From Prostheceraeus crozeri (Eukaryota > Platyhelminthes > Polycladida > Euryleptidae), in assembly GCA_907163375.1 (NCBI GenBank), contig CAJQUW010001672.1, positions 19,158-83,157 on the forward strand: 64,000 nt of DNA, read 5' to 3'. The stretch's first letter is position 1. Each line of letters begins with the position of its first letter. Position numbers and translations under genes: made by a program. Below the pieces are notes generated by a model, which was given only the letters and a program-made list of their open reading frames with translations, was not told the origin of the DNA and ran no database searches. Below, piece by piece: positions 1 to 10,900 of the stretch.

Positions 1-1884
1 AGGTCGATGATTTCGAAGTACACTGCCTTGGTGTTTATGCTGTCTATATCAGATTGATGGCCACTGACAGCCGCAAGAACAACACTGTCTCTCAGAGGGG
101 TACTTATTTTTCTCTTGCGAGATGGATGGTCACTTTTTTGGTCCTTTATGAAAGCATTACTTTCTGTCAATATATCACTGAATACTTCTTCACTTCTCAT
201 TTCATTGAGCACTTCTTTGACCTGTGAGATTAATTCCATGGCTTTTCGCAGATCACATGCATGACTTTGCAATGCTTTGTCCGATTGGCATCAAAATCCC
301 CAGTATGCGCTTCATAACAACAGCTATGAACATGAAATTAGGTCGACACAAAATTTTTCGCAATCCGATGGCTCTCGATGGTAGATCGCCCTCCAAATTC
401 ATTGACTTACTGATCTCTTTCAACGTTGAGTACAATTTCTGCATGGTTGTCAATAAGACGCTTTGTGGCATCGTGATGTCCTGACCAACGTGTCTCGAGT
501 AATGGCTTCAATTTCGTCCCATTGTACATATCAACAATTGATTGGCATTTGAAAAATTTGTATATCACTGCACACTGATCGAAGTAGTACCTCACTGCTG
601 AGATAGTAGAAACTAGATCCACAATAACCAAATGAAGCCGGTGGTTAAAGCAATGTACGTATGGTACCTCTTTTCCGGCTCTTCTCTGCATGATCGCTAA
701 TTGCACTCCTGCGAGTCTGCCACTCATTGAACTGGCTCCATCATAGCATTGGGTAAGCAATCGCTCCATCGGAAGGTTGTACTTTGCCAAGCTCTTCAAA
801 ATAACGTCGGTCATCGATGAGGCATCCAGTTTCGCAGACATAGGCATGCAGAAAAGGCATTCTTCCACTTTCCCATTTTTAACAAATCGAACTGAAATGG
901 AGATATTTTCGATGTTGCTCTTGTCACGCGTTCCATCTGCTAAAAGTGTAAAAAACGGAACGTCAGCGTTTAGGCAGTCGGATGCTACTCCTCTTGCAAC
1001 GACGTTTGCAAGAGTGTCAATTAAATCATTTTGAATTGTAGGAGATGTGTAGGTGGAATTGCGAGGAATTCCGGGCTCAATGTCAGCAAGCTTTTTATCC
1101 TTTCGAAGAGTGTATTTGAACATCTTGATAAATACACCACTGTCTGAATCATCACCCCTAAATGGCAATTCGTTAGTTGCCAAAAATTGTACTATCTCAA
1201 TCAAGGACTGGACATAATATCTCCTCTTTTCTAGAATGTCGGAGTTCAGGAGGTAAGATATCGATGTTCTGCTGTCCTCTCTGTTTTTCTGCTCATTCCA
1301 AGCAATGGTTGAATTTCTGTGCGTCGTAGTTTCAGCATGCTGAACAAATCCCTTTCTTTTGTCTCCAAGAGCGGTTTTCCATGCTCTGTAACCTGCCTTG
1401 ATGAAGACCGATTCAAATTCCTTTGAACTTCTGGTAGCATATATCCTGGAGGGATGACAGTACGCTGCATCTCTTTCGACGGAATATTCCAGCCAAGGGA
1501 ATTGGTCAAACCACTGTGATCGAAAGCAGCGGTTGTCCTTGTCTCTTGGATATGACTTAAGTCGAGGTTGCTTTAGTTCAGCGCCAAATATGTCTTTCGG
1601 TAATGAATGCAAAACACTAGGAATCGCAGTTGCAGATTGTGTAGGGATTTTAATTGCTGATGACTGCATCGCAGTTGTGGATGATTGGATCGCAGTTGTG
1701 GATGATTGGATCGCAGTTGTGGATGATTGGATCGCAGTTGTGGATGATTGGATCGCAGTTGTGGATGATTGGATCGCAGTTGCGGATGATTGGATCGCAG
1801 TTGCGGAGGTAGTAGGGTTATCAGCTGAAGATGTTGGCGTGAGTGAACTTCGAGGTTTTAGAAGCCATGATGTTAAAAGGATAG
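1..1884 (-). pseudogene. hAT transposase, TTF-type zinc finger, broken and incomplete
   Basis: The product would be a cut-and-paste transposase. The frame is open from about 1884 down to 407. It begins with low-complexity heptads encoded by a minisatellite. A TTF-type region follows (CFRSQWFDQFPWLEY then AYCHPS), then the RNase H-like core with LADGT and CYDGASSM as candidate catalytic acids, CFNHRLHLV, and an ETRWSGHHD block that matches the conserved RW of hAT enzymes. Below 407 the similarity continues in other frames (for example a helix starting RKAMELISQVKEVLNEM near 235-190), so at least two frame changes and a stop have broken it. The C-terminal dimerisation region should lie past position 1. 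No in-frame ATG is seen upstream of the repeats, so the true start is uncertain; the first ATG inside is at 1669. Close relatives are ZMYM1/ZNF862-like domesticated proteins, but the breaks argue for a dead element. Confidence 0.8.
1657..1808. repeat. 21-bp coding minisatellite, about seven units
   Basis: The unit GATTGGATCGCAGTTGTGGAT is repeated about seven times head to tail. The last units carry a shared GTG-to-GCG change. On the minus strand each unit adds one heptad (TAIQSST) to the N-terminal region of the hAT transposase, so the array is in frame with the gene. The plus-strand open frame through it is a by-product. Confidence 0.9.
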
Positions 1885-2354
1885 ATGCACCTCATCTTTT
1901 GAATTGCGATGCGGCATTTCCGACTATTCAATTATCACCTCTGAATATAAAACAAAAGTCACCAGTTACGGGGGAACACAAGACACAGATATTGTCAATA
2001 AAGACGTAAGCGTGTGCGTGTAATTCGAATTTGTTGAGCGCAGGCCGATGCATTGTCAGTAGAGTGACAAATTGCTTTCTTGATGCGAGATTGAAAGTGG
2101 ATTTGCCTTGTGTGCATGTATGCATTGTGTGAGAAAAAACCAATGATCATGGTGCAGTTATTTACTCTATTGATGCGAATGGCTTCGTCTGCATCGAGTG
2201 AATGACTCACTCAATGCCGAAGGAGTGATAACCTGATAAATCCACTGTCTTCATTCATCGTCTTACATTCCTCGATGCTACCATGTTGTGTTCACGTGAA
2301 CTTAAATTTTAACTGACTGTCAACTCATTTCGTGTATAACTATTATTTTGTACC

Positions 2355-2640
2355 ATGCCATACAAATATTGCGTTGGAGGTTGCAAAAGTGGGTAGAAGA
2401 CCGATGGAACCGAAAAGGTGTCACTATTCAGTTTTCCATATGAGAACGAATATAGTCAACGAAATAAATGGTTCCTATACAACGCGTTGATCTCAAAAGT
2501 GTTAATGAAGTAACTGACAGGATGAAAGTCTGTGCTAAACACTTTCTGTCAGATGACTTTGAATTTGAAACCGACAAAAAGAAGAAAATAAAATCTTACG
2601 TTACCGGATATCTCCGTTTATTTAATTGACAAACACTCCT
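2355..2640 (+). pseudogene. THAP-domain DNA-binding fossil
   Basis: From an ATG at 2355 the translation begins MPYKYCVGGCKSG, a typical THAP start with the first two zinc-binding cysteines. VSLFSFPYENEYSQRNKW follows with the conserved Phe-Pro and Trp. In the next frame comes MKVCAKHFLSDDFEFE, the Cys-x2-His half of the C2CH zinc site. A stop lies just after the first cysteines and a frame change lies after the Trp, so it is not functional. THAP domains are the DNA-binding parts of P-element transposases and many host factors. The source here could be a P-like transposon. It is antisense to the surrounding hAT gene. Confidence 0.75.
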
Positions 2641-3170
2641 TTGATTATGTCCCCGGAAAACTGCAGTCGGATCCTATGAATGTGGATTTGGCGCACCTTC
2701 TATTCTTTCCTCTCCACAAATCATCTATTTCAAAATCAACAAATTTAGCCGAACTTAACTGCATTTTCTTTTAGGATAGGTTAGATCAGTCGTGGAGGTT
2801 AAGTTCACGAAATAACACAAAGACGAGCAGCAGAGGAATTAATCAAGAGGGAAACTCCTAGAAACTAATAACTTAAATAGAAACTAATGATCAGAAAGAG
2901 ACACAAAACAGTGGTGAAGGACTGAAGTGATGAAGTCATAAATTATTCGCAATGAGTAACAGGTGGGAAATGTTCACGCTGAATGAGTCAATAGTTATCG
3001 TCAGTCAAAAACTCCATTCACAATGCAATGGAATTATGCTATTAGGCTTTTCTTGTATGATCATTGCCATCAACTAAAAGTAGACACATGTGAACATTAT
3101 TTAACAGGAGGGGCGAAATTCTTGACAGGGGGGCGGCGCCCCCTTGCCCCCCCCGCTGGCGACGGGCCTG

Positions 3171-4443
3171 AACTCACAGACAGCTTTTGATGTTTATTCT
3201 GTGACGAAGCAATTTGTATGCATTTGAGCGTGGTTGTATGCATTCACAGAAGTAGAGTCGTGTAATTACGCATGGACTACGACAAACAACGCGTGTAATT
3301 GAGCACGGAGTATAGCCTAAACATTTGTATGATGTTGACATTGTGCACCCTGAGCTCTCTTCTTTCCACATCACTTTTCTTGTCCAAACGAGTTTATAGT
3401 GGTTTTTCCCAGCGGATACTTAATTAATAAGTCTTCATTGCAGTCTCTGGTAGTCGATTATGGCTTTCAGTGAGGTTTAGGCCGAATGTCTTCGCTAATT
3501 AAATGTTTCTTTCTATTCTGGAGCTCTGTGTTAAAATTCATTTCAAGGCTGCGGTTCCTGCGATAAGGGAATCACTTTTTCCCCTAATCGATTTCTATCA
3601 GGAATCACTGTCTTTCACTCTATCCCATTGCGACAGTGTGCCGTGCACTGCGCAGATGCTTCAGTGTCACACCGCAGCCATCCGCAAATGTGACATCTGC
3701 ATTATTACTGAACATTACGTCGCAAGTGTATAAAAAATTCCGGATAATCGACGAATAATGTAACTTAAAATGACCCAAATTAGAAACTATTAGTCGATTA
3801 GCCGGAACTTTTACATCTGTTATTATCATATCCAAACACTGCGCTTACTTGTTTGACACATTGTTCATATCAATAAAAATTCAGAATTATTCTCCGAAAT
3901 TCCGTCACTGACTAACAGTACAAATAAACTTACAAAAAATGCTTGTAGATGGTCACAAGAAACTGCTATCTGCTTATAATCTAATAGTTTCTTGAAAGCC
4001 ACCATTACGCCTACTTATTTTTCAGAAATGAGCGATCGGACCACGATTATCCGAACTTTCGGAACTTCATCTCCGAATCGGAGATTTTCTTGTCAAACGA
4101 ATCGGATAATCGAAGTGGGCTAATCGGACTTTCAGTTTCCTGAGTCGCGCCCACCTATGCTATATTCACTTAACAACTGCAACGATTAAATTTATCGGCT
4201 ACCTTTTTTGAAATAAATAATCATCGTACAGTCACTGGAAAATGTCAGTAATTCTACGTTGCTGAAAATATACGTCTTCTGCAGACATTTTCTATGCACA
4301 AGAATGTTTCAACATACGCATCGGTAACGTAAGTAGTTTTAGGAATTATAGGCTATCTTCCTACTTTCAAAATATGGGGCATCAAAATAGAACAATGTGA
4401 CTATCAGCTCAGTTATATTTATAAAAAAGTTCCCATTCCCAAA
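3171..4443. other. no gene seen; CGGATAATCG motif repeats
   Basis: I see no coding feature between the hAT terminus and host exon 4. The decamer CGGATAATCG occurs at 3741 and 4103, and its reverse complement at 4044, in a setting of matched half-palindromes. This suggests an old inverted-repeat element, but I cannot place its ends. Confidence 0.4.
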
Positions 4444-4902
4444 TTAATTCTTAAATTCATACCCAATCGATTTTGCTAAGATCATGCACTGTACAATGTC
4501 ATCTGATTCCCTTTGCCACTCAGAAGAGGTTGCTACCTTGTTCAACAGTTCATGTGTAAGACCAAAGTTGAGATTACCCTCCAAACAGGAAGCAGGAACA
4601 GAATGCACTTCAAGGTGTAATTTGTAAACATTAGGATAATTTTCTTGATGTCTTGCGTTAGCCCAAAAGTTAAGCGGACCTGCATCCTCATGATTACCGA
4701 GATATGTTTGTACTTCGTCCATAATTGGCCAGTCACAGCCGGCACTGGAAATAGCCATTCGCCTTCTTTTAGCAACGAAGTCGAGAAGACCATCGCCGTT
4801 TTCGTTTATTAGATCGGCAGTTGATGACGGAGAAGAAGAAGTTGATCCTGATGATGGAGCTGTAGATGAATCGTCTACTTTTGGCTGACGGGCCGTTAGA
4901 TG
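4444..4902 (-). CDS. exon 4: hAT C-terminal dimerisation region and stop
   Basis: The exon opens after a CTTTCCAG acceptor at 4903 and continues the frame of exon 3 without a split codon. It starts with a Ser/Thr/Pro linker, then GLLDFVAKRRR, the signature that precedes the dimerisation domain in hAT proteins, then DEVQTYL, PLNFWANARHQENYPNVYKL and HSVPAS. In transposases this block continues with an ASERVFS-type motif. Here it changes to CLEGNLNFGLTHELL, so the final part is divergent. The stop codon is at 4444-4446. No strong AATAAA was seen close downstream on this strand. Confidence 0.82.
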   Translation of the reverse strand, partial: HLTARQPKVDDSSTAPSSGSTSSSPSSTADLINENGDGLLDFVAKRRRMAISSAGCDWPIMDEVQTYLGNHEDAGPLNFWANARHQENYPNVYKLHLEVHSVPASCLEGNLNFGLTHELLNKVATSSEWQRESDDIVQCMILAKSIGYEFKN

Positions 4903-7900
4903 CTGGAAAGAAGTTTAATGATCAATTAAATAGATATCTATGCTCCTTCTTCGAGACAATTCAATGCCAATAATCATCTCAGCGCTCAATAAAACACAGG
5001 GCTGATCAAAAGTCGCTTGCTATTGTAAAGCTTGCATCATTCGGACTGAAACAAAACAACTGTATATGAATAGCATTTTTTCATGAAAGAAATTCATTGG
5101 GAATTTATTGGACAGGAAAAGTTTTTTCATTAACTAATTTAGAAGCAATTAAATATTCATTTAGTATTATACATTATAGTCATTAAAATTTGATATGAAA
5201 AATTCAATCGCACTTGACTATGTATTTAATGACCATGGCTTGTCTTGGTTAACATGCGAATTAATTTATACAGTAGAGTCAGTTTGAGACAGACCAAAGC
5301 CAATAAAAATCACAACATCGAATAGCTGTGATTACTGTTTCAAGAAAATACATAGACATTTGAATTCATAGATATCAGGTACTTGAAACTGAATTCATAA
5401 GAGACGCAAATTAAAAAGTACATCCTTTTGTATGCAGAGTGAGGGGTAAATCACAAAAAATAATCAAAGTAAACCGAGACTGGGTGGACTGATTGATCAC
5501 TTGATCTTTAGAAGAGCATGAAAGTAAATGTTTAGTCAAAGAAGAATAGGGAGGTTTCTGCGATCTTGGTCTGTCGCCTTTCTGATACCCTACTTCACAG
5601 GGGCAATCAAATATATGAATCGAAGAATTTTAATCTGCAGTTGGATAGGATCCTTGTAATTGGATGGTGCCAGATGCTTCGTTGTGAAAACTGGGTTTGC
5701 GTCTAGCTGCATATAATATTCTGCAATTTATTTGGAAATATTTCATGCTATAATGCATGCTTATTGTGTAGCAGTTCTTTTTATTTCATGTTAACTAGAT
5801 CTGCTATATTCATTTGAAACAGTAATCAAAGCTATGACTACTGACGGTCCCACTGCGGAATTCAGCACGAGTTCTAGTGCTCTCCAGGGAGATACCTTAG
5901 CTCCTGTGCTTTACATCATAGTGGTTGACTATGTTCTCCACCGATGTCTTCGGGACAGCAACAGCTTCCTCCTATGTTCTCATCGAAGTTCCAGACATCC
6001 AGCAGTTCCGTTGCCTGCCCTCGCCTATGCCGGCGACATTGCCCGTCTTTGTCGTGATCCGGACTCAGCCCAGCGCGCTTTGACCCGACTCTGCGAGGAG
6101 GGGGTTCGGGTAGGCCTTCAAGTCAATGCAAGGAAGACGGAAGTGCTCCACGTCGGTTGCAACACCTCAGCCATCCTCAGACTTTCCGGAGGAGAACCCG
6201 TCTCACAGTGTCGGGATTTCAGGTAGGCTACCTCGGCAGCCTCATCTTCTTGCCTGCGGTCATCATCTCGGAGCGAAGGGTCCAAGTATGGAGATCATCG
6301 CATCTTCTGAGGAAGTTCTTCAACTCCTCGGTGACGGACGACTCGAGGTTGCGACTCTTCCGTTCTGTAGTGAGACCCATCCTCCTCTAAGGCATCGAGG
6401 CGGTCAACATGACGCCTACAAGGGAGCAGACCATCGACGCCCATTACTGCGCTCTTTTAAGAACCGCGGTAGGAATTCACTTCCCGATGAAAATAACTTT
6501 CCGGGACCTCATGTCGTGCACTGGAGTGCCGACACCCTACATCGCCGACGTCAAAGACTTCTGGGACACTGCCTCCGCAGTTCCCATCGAGGCAGTGTCA
6601 TCCCTCTTGTGCTGGTTCTGCTCCATCCTCCGACCGAACGATTCCGAAAAGGCCAAGCCCAGACGCAGTGTATTTCGCAAACTTTTTTTTGTGACATTTC
6701 CTTCTTGTACTAACCTCGAACTCAACTTGTTTGTGTCCCTCGGTTCTGTTTGGCCAGAGCGTGCACGCAAGTCAATCATGATCACAGATCTACATGCATG
6801 TAATTTTGCGTCATCTATATCTCAAGCTGACTTTACTGTCTAAATTAATTCTCATGTTAACCACGACAGTGATGCGACGTGACCATGGTCATTAAATATA
6901 TCGTCAAGTGAGAATGGATTTTTTCATTTCAAATAATCAAAAATGATTTACTATTTCATTATCAAGTAAACATGAAGGAACATGAAGTGCATATCCATAA
7001 TTGGCATTTATTGGGAATTTATTAGACATGAAGCATTTCTTCATTTGCTATATAACACACAGATACAAAATAAACTATCCTATCTTCTGAATCTTCACAT
7101 TACTAAATAGTCTTACGCTTTCTTGCCGAACCAATCAAAGCCTTCTATTAAATCAAAGCTTGAGGGAAGAGGACAAGCCTATACACGAAAGGTGTCCCTC
7201 AGCAGAAGATTTGAGGCAAAGAAGCAGAAAATGGAGCAAAGAATAGTGGGGGATGATAAAGGAATATACAACTAAGTAACTTGCCGTTGTGTAAAAAGAT
7301 AAATAACTCATAACTATTTAACTAAGTACAGAAGCAGTGAAAATAAATGCACATATAGGGATGTAAAATGTGCAATAACTAAGTTAGAACCAATAGCTAT
7401 GACTCATGGGGATAAAAGTGGAAATAACGAAAATGCTAAAAACCAAGATAGCACAATAGAAATGTATAAGTCAAAACACCTTTCATATCATCGACTCTGC
7501 ATAGAGTTTAGTGGAGGTTTTTTGACGGCTCACTTGAATGCTGCAACACTGACAGATGTTGAAAGTACCTCGAAAACGAAGCCTTTGCACAACTTTGATG
7601 TCCTATGAAAGAAGGATCTCTTGAAATATTCTGTATGACAACGAGGAATAGTGACAAGGTATAGGTTTGCGCAGTCACTTCCTCTTAAGCATCTGGTAAA
7701 AGAACGAAGACGGAGTAGCAGAAGCATGGTCATCAGATCAAAGACCATGATAATAGCAATAGAAGAGGGACTGCTCTACGTTGTCCGAGTGATGACAAAT
7801 CTGAAGTAACACTAGTATCATCTGTCAGACGAACTGTCTTGCGCTGAATAAGTTCAAGTATATCTGAAGTTCAAGTATACTGACCTGGGGCCTAATGACC

Positions 7901-10900
7901 AAACGTATGAGCAAAATTCCATCACAGGACGAACCTAAGCTTTCTAAAGTACAAACAATTGTTGAGGGTTGAAGTGGGCACGCGCTCGAAACAATGCGCC
8001 GCAGACGTTGGGAATAGAATAGAATAATGCTTTATTCTCCAAGTACAGTGATACATTATATACTACTTGGTTTAAGAAGGATAATATAACATATAATTAA
8101 AGAAGGAGAAAAGGACCAGAGACCCACAAATATGATCTGGCCCAGAAGGTGATAGATAACTATTTTGACAGCATGCATGTCAACGTATATCAACATTGAC
8201 AATAAGTAAATCAACATCAAACTTAACATAATAAGTTCAACAAAACATATTCATTCACTTTCACTTTAGATTTTCATACAGGATTACGTTTTGTAGTCAA
8301 CCGTCATAGTAGCAACATTTACAACATTTCGTGTTACAAAGACATATTACAAAAGGCATTGTTTGCATTGTATCAATCCAACTTGTACGTATTGAGAGCT
8401 AGGATTGTGAGATCCAAAAGAGACAGCGTGTGTCGGTCAAGTAAATTACCTCTTCGTTTACACGGCAAAATACCTGTGACGGTTCACTAACAGATTACAA
8501 CAGCACAATTCATTAATTTTCATTATCTTGCATGTTTAACACATGTACACGATAGCAATATTTCTCAACTAAACATATACCTCAAGCATTTCAATCATAT
8601 GCAACGAGGGTGCGCTTTCAAATATTTGTCATTTTCAGGACTGGTAGGAGCGGCGCTGGTAGCAGAAATTGCAGGATTAACCAAGAAAAGTAAGACTCGT
8701 TTACACGGGTTGACTAGGTGAGCAGACACTAGACACACACTACTGTTCATGTATCTGCTGCAACATGAAATTCGCTACATCCTCGATCATACAAAATGGG
8801 GCTCATTGCGGAAACTGGGGCGCGCTCCATTTTATAAAGACAGAAATATCAATAAATGCACCTTGTGCGCAATCTTTCGATCAAAATGTATTATAGGGAT
8901 CATGATTGTCCTCAAGAATCGTTTCAGTCTTCAGCGGAAGGAATTTCATGTTTTTCTACGAAAACAACTTGAACTTCACGTTGCAGGAATATTGCAAGCG
9001 TGCTGCTTGTTTAAGTATGCTTCCAGATACGGATTTAATAGTAGCCACAAATGACCTTGAGAATTCAACTACACAATTTCTCAGAAATCGTCACGGAAGG
9101 ATCATGCGGGCTGCAAAGCTATCTGCGATTAAAACTCGTTCATTCAAACACCTGGATCCCACATTGCTGCAAGAACATGCTGCGCCTCATATTGCTGCAT
9201 ATACGTACTTGTGTGCAGACACCATAGAGATTGATAACAATAAAACCTCTAAAATGGAAGTAAAACCTCATGCAACACACAATAGTATCAAAAAAATCGT
9301 GCGCAATTTTACTTAGACCAACGGCTGAATCATTGAGTTAGAATCAGTCACATGTGCAATTCTAAGCTTTTTATTGGTTCTTCATGCCCCAACTTAGTTC
9401 CACCGTATGTACCGCGACCTTGATTCAATCTCCATTCTAGCCAACTTCAAATAAACAATCTATTTCTATGGCAGTCACAGACACTTCAAATTGCTCGTGC
9501 GCCATCGTCTCGATCCAGTGGATCCGATGATATCGGTCAACTAAATCACCTTACTCTGTTGGTAAAGTAAGCGGTCCACTAAATCACAGATATAGGTAAT
9601 TTTCGACCCTTCTAGAGCTTTCTAGAATCAACCAGAAATCCGACACGCGAAAAGTTTGATTTCTATGACTCAAACATTCAAACAGTTTATGAGATAAATC
9701 CGTTCAATTCATTGTTCTTCTGTAAAACCGAAATATAATGTGTGCTACCTCTGAACCGTGCTGAGGCCTATTTCGAGTTGTCAAATCGATGTGACCTTCC
9801 TGACACAGAAAACCGACACTCTGTAATAAGGACGGCGGAACGAATTTTTGGTTAGGGGGGGGGGTCCAATGTAGAAGTACATCAGAATTTTGTATTCTGC
9901 TGTGGACCTAATGCATATGTTATTGTGGGATTGAGTGAAGTGTATATATATTGTGTATATATTGAGTGAAGTTGTATATAGTTGTGCAACTAGTATATAC
10001 TTGTTGTGCTAGTATATAATATACTAGTATACTAGTATATACTTGTACGATAGTTTATCACTTAATTATCACAGTGCTTTTGTTTTCGGCTAAGCAACTG
10101 TTGCTGCATACTGTATGGTGTCTTCAACAAGTTTACCTTTTGAGTGTTCTTTTATTTTCTGGTAACATTCCCAAATCGCTCTTTATTTCAGTGTTGCATA
10201 ATATAATTTCACACTCGGTGGGGTACTATAACTTAAATTGATCTTCATATAAAAACGATAAAGATCCAAATAGGTCTTACTCTATGGATGCAAATATGTA
10301 ATCAATAAATCCGAATACTAATTGTATTACCTTTTGACAGGGAATATTTCGATAACTATACTTTAAAAGTTGTTTAAGAATATACGAGCAATCGATAGAC
10401 AAGTAGACAGTTACATGTAGATATAGACACAATAGGAAAGTCTGGGCTTCAGAATTTAGTTTTGGCTGGGACCACCAATAGATTTCTTTTTAGCTATCAA
10501 AATATCCTGTAATTGATCATTGATCTATATACATTTTTCTTATATGCTTCGATATCAGATAATATGATCAAAAAGGTTCGGTCAGTGATACCTTCGTTTT
10601 AAATTGCTTGTATAATTCAAAACAAGTTATATTCATCTGAATTTATTGACACCACTTGAGATGAGATCCAATGAAGTGAGAAGTGTAAAAAAAGTGTAAG
10701 GTTATTATCAAAAGAAATGCATCAATATTTTTCGAATCTGAAGATTAGTTGTGTGAGCTTCTTGTTTAATTCAACATATCATCTAAGCTAGCTACTTCCC
10801 AAGATGAGACGAACAACCATCTCACGATCGGATCTGCTTGCTAATCGATTGATGCAACTTTAAACTTCCGCCTCCACTCTCAGGCCGGTCCTTCACAGAT

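Larger units (their letters stand above)
1..3170 (-). mobile_element. hAT DNA transposon (TTF/ZMYM-type), 5' part, runs off left edge
   Basis: The element carries a hAT transposase on the minus strand. Its 5' end is marked by a hAT-style terminus that reads CAGGCCCGTCGCCAGC on the minus strand, ending at 3170 and followed by a G/C-rich run. The octamer just outside (AACTCACA, 3171-3178) would be the 8-bp target duplication, but the other end is outside the window and cannot be compared. Between terminus and transposase lies a THAP fossil on the opposite strand, possibly a nested insertion. The family is known for 8-bp duplications and CA-starting termini; that this terminus belongs to this transposase is inference from orientation and distance. 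Confidence 0.7.

Noticed and set aside
1533-2009. Plus-strand open frame with IAVVDDW repeats
   Set aside because: It is the reverse of the minisatellite in the hAT transposase, which has real similarity on the minus strand.
8749-9316. Overlapping plus-strand open frames of 101 and 136 codons
   Set aside because: No recognisable motifs, and they lie between inverted-repeat blocks of a non-coding element.
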